A stretch of 64,000 bases of DNA from Oscillatoria acuminata PCC 6304 (GTDB taxonomy: Bacteria > Cyanobacteriota > Cyanobacteriia > Cyanobacteriales > Laspinemataceae). Positions 35,202-44,928 of this stretch are shown in pieces (positions within the stretch are counted from its first letter, which is position 1; the number at the start of each line of letters is the position of its first letter). Location of the stretch: NCBI RefSeq assembly GCF_000317105.1, contig NC_019693.1:3348001-3412000 (forward strand), in the 5' to 3' direction. Both the position numbers and the translations under genes were made by a program. The notes beneath the pieces are model-generated. The model saw only the letters and a list, made by a program, of their open reading frames with translations, did no database searches and had not been told where the DNA came from.

Positions 35202-36425
35202 TCATGGCATTGTATTATGTGTATTATTTTGTAATTGTAAGCCAAATTTGATTTCAGAAACAAGGGAATCCGCTAAACTTACCGCTTCCCACAGTAAATC
35301 CGGGCAGTCTTCTAGGCAGTAACTCCCGGAGAAAGACTCTCCCTGCTGTTGTTCGACCCGTTCTAAAATGGGGGATAAGAGGACACGAGCATAGCTGCCA
35401 TAGGCGACTCCGGAGAGATAGGAGTCTGTCTGATGATCTCTGGGGTTGACTCGACCCTGGCGCAACAATCCCATTGATTTGAGTTTGGAAACGGTATGGT
35501 GATTCGTACCACCGGCGAGTTGGACGAATCCCGGTAAACCCGCAGCTAAAACTTTTTGGCCTAATTTGATGGCGGCGCGAGTGGTCCCGATGCCGATATC
35601 TCCACTCATCGGACGTCCGTCGGTTTGCCAGATCAGGGCACAGGGGACCGGAGAGATGGCGTGATAAATCGACCAGAGGTAATCGACCAGGTTTTCCCCA
35701 TCGGGACAGCTAATAGCAACAACCTTAAGCTGGTTGACGGAGGGGGCGACTGCACTCCACAGACGTTTAAAATCCTCGATTCGACCCACTTGCGTATGAA
35801 TTTCTACAGCGTTGACGCCTTTAGATAACACCGATGGGGCGATCGCTGTCGGTGTCGAGACATACGAACGGGTGACAATTTGTCCAATGGGACAAACGGG
35901 TAGGCATCGTCCGCATCCATAGCAACGGTCTTCTATGACCCCAGCCTTCTGCTGAAACTCCGGTGAATGTTGAGTGGTCTTAAAGGATGAATTACCGGGT
36001 TTGGGTGCAAGGGTTAAGGCTGATTGGGGAAAGGCGATCGCCTGCGCGGGACAAATACTTTCGCAAGGTCGAGGACAATCTGGAGGACAGTTTTGGGGAT
36101 TAAATTCTGCTTTTCTAAAATGCGGGTCTTCCCCATCGTTTAAGCTGACCATCAGCAATGGCCGAGGTACTCCCTTTTTTACGAAAGGATGGCGACTGCC
36201 TCGTTGTTGAGTTCCTTGTCCGAGGGTGACAGCCTTTTCGATCGCCTCGTTGGCAGCAGCAATCACCGCTGGATCGGCGGCAACATCAATACAGTCCGCA
36301 CCAGCTAGGCAATAGGCCAAGGTAATATTTCGCACAAACTGCAAATGCTGAAAACTGGCACCGCAGATTAGCTTAAACCAATGGCCTTCAGATAAGGATG
36401 TTAACGGGTCGTTCAAGTTGCTCAC
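35202..36425 (-). CDS. ldpA: LdpA, iron-sulfur protein linking redox state to the circadian clock
   Basis: A 407-aa protein. Two cysteine clusters are seen: CPPDCPRPCESICP (about residues 113-126) and CYGCGRCLPVCP (about 168-179), both ferredoxin-like 4Fe-4S motifs. The N-terminal segment GHWFKLICGASFQHL and C-terminal LEDCPDLLWEA are typical of the LdpA family. In Synechococcus LdpA adjusts clock period to light through the plastoquinone redox state; the same role here is inferred. The start is GTG 36425, matching the family N-terminus, though its SD (GAGGGG) is close. Confidence 0.93.
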   Translation of the reverse strand: MSNLNDPLTSLSEGHWFKLICGASFQHLQFVRNITLAYCLAGADCIDVAADPAVIAAANEAIEKAVTLGQGTQQRGSRHPFVKKGVPRPLLMVSLNDGEDPHFRKAEFNPQNCPPDCPRPCESICPAQAIAFPQSALTLAPKPGNSSFKTTQHSPEFQQKAGVIEDRCYGCGRCLPVCPIGQIVTRSYVSTPTAIAPSVLSKGVNAVEIHTQVGRIEDFKRLWSAVAPSVNQLKVVAISCPDGENLVDYLWSIYHAISPVPCALIWQTDGRPMSGDIGIGTTRAAIKLGQKVLAAGLPGFVQLAGGTNHHTVSKLKSMGLLRQGRVNPRDHQTDSYLSGVAYGSYARVLLSPILERVEQQQGESFSGSYCLEDCPDLLWEAVSLADSLVSEIKFGLQLQNNTHNTMP

Positions 36426-36633
36426 CCCTCTATGCTAATCCGAGCGGTTGCAAATGGGGATAGCTTACACTAATTTATTTCTCAAGGAAGAGTTGGCAGC
36501 AATGGGTTAAGGCTGTTGCGGTTGCCGCTTAAGGTTAAGGGCGACTGGCCAACATTTCCAGATTTAGGGAAATCCCCGGCTTTTGACTCTATATCTAGCG
36601 TGGGAATTCCTTCCCCGGTCTGGGAAAATGCCT

Positions 36634-37179
36634 CTACCCCTCTCCTCGTTTCTGCGATGGGGTTGCTTCTAAATAGGCGATCGCAGCTTCCAACTTCGAG
36701 GAATAATGTTCCGCAAACTGTCCGAACCAAAACCCTTCATCGGAATAGGGGTCTAGCTTTTTCAACCATTCCTGTGCGCGTTTGGCTAATCCTTCCCGCT
36801 GTTTCTGCTTGAGACGTTCCAGCTTTTTCGCCTCTTCCTGGCGTTCTTGTTCTCGTTTGAGTTGTTCCGCCTGTTCTTGGGCCTCAAACTCCTGCTTGAC
36901 ATCCCCAAATAACTGATCTAAATGTCCACCCAATCCCGGGGAAGTTGACTCCAAGGCGATCGGCTGAACATTCACGGAAGGCTGAACATTCGGGGGCTTC
37001 GCTTCCGACTCAACTTTCTCTAACAAACTATCTAAATTATACATCAACTTGGGCGGATTGACGGGTGGCGAATTGGCCGCTTTGGGTGCCGGGTTTGCCT
37101 TCCCTTGATCCGGCAACTTCGGCCCCGGATTTTCAGTTTCTGCCTTGATTTGTTCTAATAATTTTTCAATTGGGTCCAT
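36634..37179 (-). CDS. Slr1339-family salt-stress-associated protein
   Basis: A 181-aa soluble protein starting MDPIEKLLEQIKAE. It has a disordered Pro-rich part (20-50), a short conserved motif NLDSLLEKVESEAK, a highly charged coiled-coil (about 105-140, Lys/Glu/Gln-rich) and a C-terminal WLKKLDPYSDEGFWFGQFAE segment. This layout fits the cyanobacterial Slr1339 family linked to salt stress; the mechanism is unknown. GAGGAAG precedes ATG 37179. Confidence 0.82.
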   Translation of the reverse strand: MDPIEKLLEQIKAETENPGPKLPDQGKANPAPKAANSPPVNPPKLMYNLDSLLEKVESEAKPPNVQPSVNVQPIALESTSPGLGGHLDQLFGDVKQEFEAQEQAEQLKREQERQEEAKKLERLKQKQREGLAKRAQEWLKKLDPYSDEGFWFGQFAEHYSSKLEAAIAYLEATPSQKRGEG

Positions 37180-37290
37180 TTTTTACTTCCTCTCCAACTC
37201 TCCTCATCGGACAACCTCAAACAACTCCCGTTTATTTAATTTTAAATACAATATTCCATCTTTTCATCGGTTCCGGATGAGCAAGGGACA

Positions 37291-37356
37291 AGAAACCGGG
37301 TTTTTGGCGCAGATTGATGGCTCAATAGCAGAAATTCTGTAAAAAACCCGGTTTCT
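37291..37356. repeat. Inverted repeat AGAAACCGGGTTTTT
   Basis: Arms at 37291-37305 and 37342-37356 are exact complements around a 36-bp loop. With the hairpin at 37421 it fills the gap between the Slr1339 and VWA genes. Confidence 0.85.
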
Positions 37357-37420
37357 AACCTTATACTCAGGGGGTTACCGATTTAATTTGTCCCTTTTAC
37401 TGAGATCTTGCAGCATTTTC

Positions 37421-37455
37421 AACACCGGCGGGGGATTTATCCCCCGCCGGTTGTT
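37421..37455. terminator. Strong GC hairpin, probable terminator of the VWA genes
   Basis: AACACCGGCGGGGGAT pairs with ATCCCCCGCCGGTTGTT, with one bulge. It lies 70 bp after the last VWA stop codon on the minus strand. The U-run is weak, so the call rests on stem strength and place. Confidence 0.6.
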
Positions 37456-37524
37456 ACAACAGGTGCAAGATGTCCCTTTTACAAACAGGAGGCCAAGGCC
37501 AAGGAACGATAGAATTGTGCAAAT

Positions 37525-38127
37525 TTAATCGCTAATCGCCTTCAGCAATACCTCCGACAGGGTGTAATCCTCCATCTCATCAATGGTAATCGTATCGACA
37601 ATATCAAACTTCGCTCCTACCCCTTCCAACTCATCATCCAAGGCTTTTAAAAACCGCGTGGCTTGAGTATCATTTCCGACTTGAATCATGGAAATAGCTA
37701 ACTCTTCATCCCGTTCCATCTGACGAGTTGCCTCGATAATCACTTTCATCACCGCTTTGCGATCGTCCGGTTCTCCATCGGTAATCACCAGAATGGTTTC
37801 CCCGGATTTCGCTGCACCTGATGCCTTATTTTGAAAATAATGATTCACTGCATCTTGTAAAACCGATGCCAAATCGGTTCTCCCAGAGGGTTCATTTTCT
37901 TTAAAAATTTGCGCGACTTTCGCCGAAGTGACATTATCATAGCGTTGAAAACGCCCGGAAAACAGATAGACGGTAATCCCATCGGGGTCTAACTGTTCGC
38001 ATTTTGCGGCTAAAGCAAAAGTAGACTCTTCTGCCGAGGACCAGCGGGTTTTGCTCCCGGTGCCATCGGGAGTCATCATACTCCCGCTTTTATCCACAAT
38101 CAACGTATAATCTCGATTATCTAACAT
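37525..38127 (-). CDS. VWA domain protein, paralogue 3 of 3
   Basis: A 200-aa protein that is a single von Willebrand A domain. The metal-ion-dependent adhesion site reads DKSGSM (residues 12-17) with the later Thr of SGRTDLASV and Asp of ITDGEPDDRKAV. It is closely similar along its whole length to the two upstream paralogues. Such small VWA proteins occur in TerY-like stress clusters, but no other ter gene is here. Function unknown; a metal-dependent binding role is likely. Confidence 0.85.
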   Translation of the reverse strand: MLDNRDYTLIVDKSGSMMTPDGTGSKTRWSSAEESTFALAAKCEQLDPDGITVYLFSGRFQRYDNVTSAKVAQIFKENEPSGRTDLASVLQDAVNHYFQNKASGAAKSGETILVITDGEPDDRKAVMKVIIEATRQMERDEELAISMIQVGNDTQATRFLKALDDELEGVGAKFDIVDTITIDEMEDYTLSEVLLKAISD

Positions 38128-38208
38128 AATGATCTCGGTTTTCTCCGTTTAAACATCAAAACAAGTGAGATTCCCGATGGAGCGGGAATTGAATGAAATT
38201 ACGGCAAC

Positions 38209-38814
38209 TTAATCAACGATCGCCCGTAACAGAACCTCTTTCAAAGGCGTTTCTTCCATATCATCCATCGTAATCGTATCTACAATGTCAAATTTGGCTC
38301 CCACGCCTTGCAAATCATCATCCAATGCCTTTAAAAAGCGGCTTGCTTGGGCATCATTACCCACTTGAATAAAAGACATGGCTAATTCTTCATCTCGGTC
38401 CATCTGGCGGGTGGCTTTAATAATCACTTCCATCACCGCTTTGCGATCGTCCGGTTCCCCATCAGTGACGACGAGAATGGTTTCTCCATTGGGTTTGGTT
38501 TGACCGGATGATTTGCGCTGAAAATACTGATTCACCGCATCTTGGAGGACTGCGGCTAGGTTGGTCCGTCCCATCGGCTCATTTTCTTGATAAATCTGAT
38601 CGACTTTTGCTGCTGTGACGTTATCGTACCGTTGAAATCGTCCCGAAAACAAATAAATAGTAATCCCATCCGGGTCAAATTCTTCACATTTTCGGGCTAA
38701 GGCTAAGGTAGACTCCTGAGCCACTTGCCAGCGGGTTTTACCCCCCGGTTGATCCGGGGTGGACATACTGCCACTTTTATCGATGATTAGAGTATAGTCG
38801 CGATTTTCTACCAT
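38209..38814 (-). CDS. VWA domain protein, paralogue 2 of 3
   Basis: A 201-aa single VWA domain with MIDAS DKSGSM, MGRTNLAAV and VTDGEPDD. I use ATG 38814, which aligns with the MLDNRDYTL start of the other two; an in-frame TTG lies at 38835. It is 81 bp upstream of paralogue 3 and shares its gene-length homology, which indicates tandem duplication. Confidence 0.85.
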   Translation of the reverse strand: MVENRDYTLIIDKSGSMSTPDQPGGKTRWQVAQESTLALARKCEEFDPDGITIYLFSGRFQRYDNVTAAKVDQIYQENEPMGRTNLAAVLQDAVNQYFQRKSSGQTKPNGETILVVTDGEPDDRKAVMEVIIKATRQMDRDEELAMSFIQVGNDAQASRFLKALDDDLQGVGAKFDIVDTITMDDMEETPLKEVLLRAIVD

Positions 38815-39002
38815 GATATTTTTCTGCTGAATCAATTAAACTACATTGGATGAAAGCGAGTTGATGAATTTATCTCACTTTAGATAAAGTCCCTAGAATT
38901 TTCAGGAATCTGGCCGATCATCAACGGCCTCTTCCCTGAGTTTCTTAAGGTTTACAATTCATGCCGCAGCCCCGATTTAACAGAGAATACGCTGCTGGTG
39001 AA

Positions 39003-39608
39003 TTAATCGATGATGGCATTCATCAAAACTTCGGTCAAAGTCATTTCTTCCATGTCATCAATCGTTAAAGTATCCACGATATCAAACTTAGCACCGGCAT
39101 TGATTAAATCATCATCCAGGGCTTTGAGAAATTGAGTGGCCGTGCGATCGTTGCCAATTTGGATGAAAGAAATCGCCAATTCTTCATCTTTATCAATGCG
39201 CCGAGACGCTTCAATGATCACTTTCATCACCGCTTTGCGATCGTCCGGTTCGCCATCGGTGATGGCTAAAATCGTTTCCCCATTCAGTTGGGTTTGACCG
39301 GCAGATTTTCGTTTAAAGTAATCATTCAATGCATCTTGTAAAACCCCAGCTAAGTCGGTGCGACCCGCTGGCTCATTTTCCTGGAAAATCTGCTCAACTT
39401 TAGCTGCTGTTACATTGTCATAGCGCTTAAATCGGCCTGAAAAAACGTAAACGGTGATGCCATCGGGGTCTAACTCTTCGCATTTGCGGGCTAATGCTAG
39501 GGTAGACTCCTGTGCTTCTTGCCATCGGGTTCGTCCTCCCCGTTGGTCCGGGGTGGACATACTGCCACTTTTGTCAATAATCAGTGTATAATCGCGGTTA
39601 TCTAGCAT
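39003..39608 (-). CDS. VWA domain protein, paralogue 1 of 3
   Basis: A 201-aa single VWA domain with DKSGSM, AGRTDLAGV and ITDGEPDD. It is the most upstream of three tandem copies; its C-terminus EMTLTEVLMNAIID matches the others. The gap to paralogue 2 is 188 bp, long enough for a promoter. ndhN lies 194 bp upstream on the same strand. Confidence 0.85.
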   Translation of the reverse strand: MLDNRDYTLIIDKSGSMSTPDQRGGRTRWQEAQESTLALARKCEELDPDGITVYVFSGRFKRYDNVTAAKVEQIFQENEPAGRTDLAGVLQDALNDYFKRKSAGQTQLNGETILAITDGEPDDRKAVMKVIIEASRRIDKDEELAISFIQIGNDRTATQFLKALDDDLINAGAKFDIVDTLTIDDMEEMTLTEVLMNAIID

Positions 39609-39802
39609 CAGAATAGCCCTAAATAATCAGCAAATCAGCCGAGGAAGAGTGGGGCACTCGTCTGAGTCATCCGTTGGCGATCGCCCCCCTCTCCTCCTGT
39701 TGATAGCTTAACTCAATCCCAGAAAACCGCGAAAGTGCTGGGGATTAAAAAAAGACGCGATCGCTCGCGTCTATATTAAGACAAGGTGAATAATTCCCGA
39801 TC

Positions 39803-40267
39803 TTAGCTGGCGCGAGCCGGAACCAATAGGTCCTTAAGCGGGTTCCAAGTGACCGTGCGATCGCCCCCCACTTCCACCACCACTTTCACCCGGGGTTCAA
39901 TCTTCGACAACTCCGTTAAATAGGACAACTCCTGATTAGACAGCACGATTCCATCAATCAACCACACCACCAATCCCTTAGCTTTAGGCGGTAACTGCTC
40001 TAATTGCGAGCTCACGATGGGCGGAATAAAATAAGTGCGGATGTCTTTTTTGCCCAGATGCGGTGGACGAACCCCATGCACCCCGGTTAAATAGGCCGCT
40101 AAATCCCCTAATCCTCGGGCGGATAGATTCACGGTGACATAACCGGCAGCTCTAACTCGCCGTTGATAGCGACCCTCAAAACCCCCTTCCAACGGCACAT
40201 ACAGCGCCAAGGACCCGTTTTGTTCCAAATCGCGAATGAATTTTTTGCCCGTGATAATCAGTGCCAT
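39803..40267 (-). CDS. ndhN: NDH-1 subunit N
   Basis: A 154-aa NdhN, a peripheral subunit of the cyanobacterial/plastid NDH-1 complex in cyclic electron flow and respiration at the thylakoid. Signature stretches are LYVPLEGGFEGRYQRR, AAGYVTVNLSARGLGDLA, GVHGVRPPHLGKK and EPRVKVVVEVGGDRTVTW. Length is normal for cyanobacterial NdhN. The repeat-rich gap upstream separates it from the divergent ribosomal cluster. Confidence 0.95.
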   Translation of the reverse strand: MALIITGKKFIRDLEQNGSLALYVPLEGGFEGRYQRRVRAAGYVTVNLSARGLGDLAAYLTGVHGVRPPHLGKKDIRTYFIPPIVSSQLEQLPPKAKGLVVWLIDGIVLSNQELSYLTELSKIEPRVKVVVEVGGDRTVTWNPLKDLLVPARAS

Positions 40268-40393
40268 AATGATTCACTCCTAATTTCTAATTTTTAATCA
40301 TGACTGATTGGTGATCCGTTCCAGGACTGACGCAGATTTTGAGAACTAGCCCTATCAAGGTGGTAAATGTAATGACGAAAAATCGTTATTTCT

Positions 40394-40422
40394 TGTAGGG
40401 GCGCAATGCTTGCGCCCCTACA
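40394..40422. repeat. 29-bp palindrome (GGGGCGCAA family)
   Basis: TGTAGGGGCGCAA and its complement surround a central TGC. It is a shorter version of 14934-14984. Confidence 0.9.
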
Positions 40423-40558
40423 ACTCAATACACCTTGACAGGGCTAATTTTGAGAACCTACCCTAAATGCTTAAGCCCCGTTTCTCTTTCTACTGCTGCC
40501 GAAATCAGGCTTTGACAAGTATAGTTTAATCCCGGGGAGGGTTTAGAATGGATTCGGG

Positions 40559-40697
40559 TCATTTGTTATTGGTCGTTGGTCATTGGTCATTGGTCCCTGG
40601 TTTCTGGTCCCTGGTCCTTTGTGGTTTGTTTGTCCTAAGTAGTATTCAACCATCCAAAGGACAAATGACTAATGACCAATGACCAATGACCCTGTGT
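40559..40697. repeat. STRR heptamer array in inverted arrangement
   Basis: Left half: TTGGTCA/TTGGTCC/CTGGTCC repeats (40565-40619). Right half: GGACAAA, TGACTAA and TGACCAA repeats (40657-40690). The halves are complementary. Confidence 0.8.
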
Positions 40698-40772
40698 CAT
40701 GAGTCTCTGACTTCAAATCCGGGGTCCCAGAAAAAAAATCAAAAATTTCTGGAATTTTTATTCAAATCGGAC

Positions 40773-40801
40773 TAGACAATGGATTTAACATCCGCTATAG
40801 T
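40773..40801 (+). promoter_or_regulatory. Sigma-70-like promoter for the ribosomal cluster
   Basis: -35 TAGACA (40773-40778), a 17-bp spacer and -10 TATAGT (40796-40801), each hexamer one base from consensus. Transcription would start near 40808, leaving about 475 nt of leader before rplC. A second TATAGT at 40876 lacks a good -35. Confidence 0.6.
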
Positions 40802-41284
40802 ATTAAATTGTCGCTAAATTTAAGCCAAAGCTCTCAAATTGGAAACCCAGTGCGGCCCAAAAGCCGATTTTGCGCTATAGTGGTTAGTCCAGACCAACAG
40901 AGTGACAACTACTCCTTAGCGGAAAGTTGAGAAAAGCTAAATTTAGTTGCGATCGCCCCTAGCCAGTCTGCACTCCGAAACGATGTCTGACCCGCTAGAG
41001 CGATCGAGTGCCTCGCAGAGATACTGAGTAAATCATTGCTTAAGTCTGTGCGGTCAAAGGCAACACAAACGAGCAACCGCTCACCCTAACGGACCAACTC
41101 ATCAAACTAGCCCGAAGGTAGTTAACGGCTTCCTATAAAGAAGCCTGACCGTCTCCTGCTGTGCTGTTGGAGGCAAACTTTGGACTGGTTTGGCGTCGAA
41201 ACCCGATTCGGATCCGAGCTCTTAATTGAACTCATCACGATCCGAGAAACTTGTAGTGCTTAAGTAAGGGGAGACCATAAACCC

Positions 41285-41926
41285 GTGGCTGTCGGTATTC
41301 TGGGCACAAAACTCGGCATGACCCAAGTCTTTGACGAAGAAGGGAGAGCAATTCCCGTCACCGTCGTCCAAGCGGGACCATGCACCGTAACACAGATCAA
41401 ATCGAAACAGACCGATGGCTACAGTGCCATTCAGGTCGGATATGGCGAAACCACCACCAAGGCCATCAATAAGCCGGAATTGGGACATCTCGTCAAATCA
41501 TCAGCGCCTCCGCTGCGTCACCTGCGTGAATATCGCATTGATGATGTCAGCAGCTTTGAACTGGGACAGCAGATGACCGTAGAGGGATTCACTGCTAACC
41601 AGATTGTAGATGTGACCGGAATCACCATCGGTCGGGGGTTTGCCGGATATCAAAAACGGCATAACTTCAAACGCGGACCCATGTCCCACGGTTCCAAAAA
41701 CCATAGAGCCCCCGGTTCTACAGGTGCAGGGACGACTCCGGGTCGCGTGTATCCAGGGAAACGTATGGCCGGTCGTTTAGGTGGAAGCCAAATCACGACG
41801 CGCAAATTAGAAATTGTGCGAGTGGATGCGGAAAAGAACCTGCTGCTGATTAAGGGCGCACTTCCGGGAAAACCCGGTGCACTGCTTAATATTAAGCCAG
41901 CCAATTATGTGGGCCGTGCTAAATAA
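41285..41926 (+). CDS. rplC: 50S ribosomal protein L3
   Basis: A 213-aa L3, an early-binding large-subunit protein near the peptidyl-transferase entrance. It starts [18 protein letters not shown] and has the central loop [22 protein letters not shown] that reaches the active centre, where HemK/PrmB-type Gln modification occurs in many bacteria. The GTG start at 41285 has AAGGGGAG upstream. It is the first gene of the cluster, since rpsJ is not upstream as in E. coli. Confidence 0.97.
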   Translation: MAVGILGTKLGMTQVFDEEGRAIPVTVVQAGPCTVTQIKSKQTDGYSAIQVGYGETTTKAINKPELGHLVKSSAPPLRHLREYRIDDVSSFELGQQMTVEGFTANQIVDVTGITIGRGFAGYQKRHNFKRGPMSHGSKNHRAPGSTGAGTTPGRVYPGKRMAGRLGGSQITTRKLEIVRVDAEKNLLLIKGALPGKPGALLNIKPANYVGRAK

Positions 41927-41991
41927 TAGCAGCCCGGTGAGAAAGAATGAATTCCCCATTCATAAAGCATAGAAAACGGGAATAGAGAGAT

Positions 41992-42624
41992 ATGGTTAAT
42001 TGTGTAGTCAGAAACTGGGAAGGCGAACAAGTTGCCGAAGCGAGCATTGATTTGCGAGTTGCTTCTGAAGAGAACGCCAAGCATATCTTGCATCGAGCGG
42101 TAACGCGGCAACTGAACCAGGGACGTCAGGGAACGGCATCGACCAAAACCCGGGCGGAAGTTAGAGGCGGGGGTAGAAAACCCTGGAGACAAAAAGGAAC
42201 AGGTCGAGCGCGGGCCGGTTCAATTCGTTCTCCCTTATGGAGAGGCGGCGGCGTGATCTTTGGACCCAAACCCAGAGATTATGACGTCAAGATGAATCGC
42301 AAAGAGCGCAGACTTGCCTTGAGAACCGCGCTCATCAGCCGCAGCGAAGACTTGATCGTCGTCGAGGAATTTGCAGATAAACTGCCCCGTCCGAAGACCA
42401 AAGATCTCCTCAGTGCGATCGCCCGGTGGGGTGTCGAGCCAGACTCGAAAGTATTGTTAATCGTTGACCAACGAGACGACAACGTTTATTTATCAGCACG
42501 CAACGTCGAAAACATCAAACTGATTGCCGTCAACCAGTTAAATGTGTACGACCTCGTTGCCGCTGACAAAATCGTAACCACAGCAGCAGCACTCGCCAAA
42601 GTTCAGGAGGTCTACGGTGGCTGA
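41992..42624 (+). CDS. rplD: 50S ribosomal protein L4
   Basis: A 210-aa L4 with the tunnel-lining loop [19 protein letters not shown] and family strand [20 protein letters not shown]. In proteobacteria L4 represses its own S10 operon through the leader; the long leader before rplC could serve a like role, but this is not shown. Its last 8 nt overlap rplW. Confidence 0.97.
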   Translation: MVNCVVRNWEGEQVAEASIDLRVASEENAKHILHRAVTRQLNQGRQGTASTKTRAEVRGGGRKPWRQKGTGRARAGSIRSPLWRGGGVIFGPKPRDYDVKMNRKERRLALRTALISRSEDLIVVEEFADKLPRPKTKDLLSAIARWGVEPDSKVLLIVDQRDDNVYLSARNVENIKLIAVNQLNVYDLVAADKIVTTAAALAKVQEVYGG

Positions 42625-42925
42625 AGATAATCTCAGAAAGCTGGCCGATTTGGTACGGACCCCAATCGTTACCGAAAAAGCGACCCTGCTGATGGAGCAG
42701 AACAAATACGTTTTTGATGTGGATGCCAAATCCACCAAACCGCAAATCAAAGCGGCGATCGAACACCTATTTGAGGTCAAGGTAGTCAGCGTCAATACCA
42801 TGCACAGACCCCCGAAAAAGCGCAGAGTCGGGAAGTTTGTCGGGTATAAGCCTCATTACAAGAGAGCGATCGTAACCTTAGCCGAGGGTGATTCCCTGCA
42901 AAACATTTTCTTCCCAGAAGTGTAA
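42617..42925 (+). CDS. rplW: 50S ribosomal protein L23
   Basis: A 102-aa L23 at the tunnel exit, dock for trigger factor and SRP. Motifs: [22 protein letters not shown] and [23 protein letters not shown]. The GTG start overlaps the end of rplD, with AGGAGG inside rplD, implying translational coupling. Confidence 0.96.
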   Translation: MAEDNLRKLADLVRTPIVTEKATLLMEQNKYVFDVDAKSTKPQIKAAIEHLFEVKVVSVNTMHRPPKKRRVGKFVGYKPHYKRAIVTLAEGDSLQNIFFPEV

Positions 42926-43031
42926 CCGATGCCGCAGGAGGAGTGGGCGGTTTCAACATCCCCACTCGAACTGTGCCAAACACTTATGGGATCCAATGGC
43001 AAATCAAGCAGTGTTACCAAAACTTTAAATT

Positions 43032-43895
43032 ATGGGTATCCGTACTTATCGGCCCTACACCCCTGGCACACGCCAGTACAGTGTCTCCGAGTTTGACGAA
43101 ATCACCCGCGACACTCCCGAAAAATCCCTAACCAAGTCAAAGCACCGGAAAAAAGGACGGAACAATCGCGGGGTAATTACCTGCCGTCATCGTGGGGGCG
43201 GACACAAACGCCTCTATCGGCAAATCGACTTTCGTCGGGATAAACATAATATTCCCGCCAAAGTTGCTGAAATCGAATATGACCCCAACCGTAACGCCCG
43301 GATCGCCCTCCTCTTCTATCAGGATGGTGAAAAGCGCTACATCCTACATCCCGTAGGATTACAAGTTGGCACTCATATCATCTCCGGACCCGACTCGCCC
43401 ATCGAAGTTGGCAACGCCCTCCCCTTGGAAAAGATGCCTTTGGGTACTGTCGTTCATAACGTTGAAATGACACCGGGTCGCGGCGGCCAAATCGTGCGTT
43501 CAGCCGGTTCTGGCGCTCAGGTGCAAGCCAAAGAAGGGGATTTCGTTACCCTGAAACTTCCCTCTGGTGAAGTTCGGATGTTCCGCAAAGAGTGCTACGC
43601 CACCATCGGACAGGTCGGCAACATCGATGTTAGAAACATCAGCCTCGGTAAAGCGGGCCGTAAACGGTGGTCCGGTCGCCGTCCCGAAGTTAGAGGCAGC
43701 GTCATGAACCCCGTAGACCACCCACATGGTGGGGGTGAAGGACGAGCACCGATCGGGAGAAGTGGGCCCGTTTCACCTTGGGGCAAACCTGCTTTAGGTG
43801 GGAAGACCCGCAAGAAGAAAAAATTAAGTAACGCCTTAATCGTCCGCAAGCGTCGGAAAACCTCCAAGCGCGGCAAGGGCGGTCGGCAGTCTTAA
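43032..43895 (+). CDS. rplB: 50S ribosomal protein L2
   Basis: A 287-aa L2, needed for subunit joining and the peptidyl-transferase centre. The C-terminal signature [18 protein letters not shown] includes the conserved catalytic-centre His, and the N-terminus [13 protein letters not shown] is typical. Start ATG 43032. An STRR array separates it from rpsS. Confidence 0.97.
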   Translation: MGIRTYRPYTPGTRQYSVSEFDEITRDTPEKSLTKSKHRKKGRNNRGVITCRHRGGGHKRLYRQIDFRRDKHNIPAKVAEIEYDPNRNARIALLFYQDGEKRYILHPVGLQVGTHIISGPDSPIEVGNALPLEKMPLGTVVHNVEMTPGRGGQIVRSAGSGAQVQAKEGDFVTLKLPSGEVRMFRKECYATIGQVGNIDVRNISLGKAGRKRWSGRRPEVRGSVMNPVDHPHGGGEGRAPIGRSGPVSPWGKPALGGKTRKKKKLSNALIVRKRRKTSKRGKGGRQS

Positions 43896-43984
43896 TCATC
43901 AAGACAAGAGAGTTGAGAATAAACGAATTAAAACTTTATTCTTTAATTCTTCTGGGTTCATTTTTGGAACACTGATTTCACAGA

Positions 43985-44060
43985 GGTCGTTGGTCCTTGG
44001 TCACTGGTCCTTGGTCTTCAATAACAAATGACAATGGACAAATGACAAAGGACAGATTTT
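43985..44060. repeat. STRR array between rplB and rpsS
   Basis: TTGGTCC/CTGGTCC repeats (43989-44015) are followed by complementary GACAAAT/GGACAAA repeats (44025-44052), again able to fold on itself, inside the ribosomal transcript. Confidence 0.8.
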
Positions 44061-44086
44061 CACAGACAAAGAGAGACAACTGACTT

Positions 44087-44368
44087 ATGAGTCGTTCACT
44101 GAAAAAAGGACCTTTTGTAGCCGATCATTTGCTGAGTAAAATCGAAGCATTGAATGCCAGCGGCAAAAAAGATGTCATTAAAACTTGGTCACGAGCTTCG
44201 ACCATTATTCCTGATATGCTCGGTCACACGATCGCCGTCCATAACGGGCGTCAGCACGTGCCGGTCTATATCAACGAACAAATGGTCGGACATAAATTAG
44301 GGGAATTTGCCCCGACTCGGACCTTCCGGGGACACGCCAAAGGCGATAAAAAAAGTCAACGGCGATAA
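44087..44368 (+). CDS. rpsS: 30S ribosomal protein S19
   Basis: A 93-aa S19 of the 30S head, which contacts S13 and the A-site finger. It has [10 protein letters not shown] at the start and the signature [32 protein letters not shown] weaker heptamer repeat (44427-44461) follows before rplV. Confidence 0.97.
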   Translation: MSRSLKKGPFVADHLLSKIEALNASGKKDVIKTWSRASTIIPDMLGHTIAVHNGRQHVPVYINEQMVGHKLGEFAPTRTFRGHAKGDKKSQRR

Positions 44369-44426
44369 AAAGTAGAGCTGCATCGCCAGTTCGGAGTCTG
44401 ATGTCAAACGTTCTTTGCCAACAACA

Positions 44427-44461
44427 AGGGACAAACGACAAACGACAAAGGACTTTGGACA
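44427..44461 (+). repeat. Short STRR run before rplV
   Basis: About five GACAAAC/GACAAAG-type heptamers directly upstream of the rplV SD. Confidence 0.65.
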
Positions 44462-44473
44462 ACGGAGAAAACT

Positions 44474-44836
44474 ATGGCTATTGATACCTCAACAGAAGTC
44501 AAAGCGATCGCGCGTTATATTCGGATGTCTCCGTACAAAGTACGGCGAGTCCTGGACCAAATTCGAGGTCGCTCCTATCGCGAAGCGCTGATCATCCTCG
44601 AATTCATGCCCTATCGGGCTTGCGATCCAATTCGCAAAGTTCTGCGATCGGCAGCAGCCAACGCAGAGCATAACAGCGGACTCGATCCAGCCACCTTATG
44701 GGTTTCTCAAGCGTATGCCGATGGTGGCCCGGTTCTCAAGCGATTCCGGCCTCGGGCGCAGGGACGGGCTTACATGATTCGCAAGCCGACCTGTCACATC
44801 ACCGTTGCCGTCGCTCCCGAGCTTGACGACGAATAG
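44474..44836 (+). CDS. rplV: 50S ribosomal protein L22
   Basis: A 120-aa L22 whose beta-hairpin lines the exit tunnel. Motifs: [21 protein letters not shown] and the hairpin/C-terminal [22 protein letters not shown]. The ERmL-type loop that alters macrolide sensitivity when mutated is present. Confidence 0.97.
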   Translation: MAIDTSTEVKAIARYIRMSPYKVRRVLDQIRGRSYREALIILEFMPYRACDPIRKVLRSAAANAEHNSGLDPATLWVSQAYADGGPVLKRFRPRAQGRAYMIRKPTCHITVAVAPELDDE

Positions 44837-44928
44837 AACAGCAAACGTAAACGTGCCAAGTCAGCCGCCAGTTTTACGGTTTACGAGACACGGGTTAGTT
44901 TTTACGGTAAGTAGAGGACGCACAGAAC

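Larger units (their letters stand above)
40268..41284. other. One-kilobase gap: repeats, promoter and ribosomal leader
   Basis: No gene is supported. It holds the 29-bp palindrome (40394), an STRR inverted array (40559), a sigma-70-like promoter (40773) and a leader of about 475 nt before rplC. Within the leader GGCTTC/GAAGCC (about 41133-41150) forms a clear hairpin. Confidence 0.6.

Noticed and set aside
40853-40881. Second promoter before rplC at TATAGT 40876
   Set aside because: No acceptable -35 hexamer at the right spacing.
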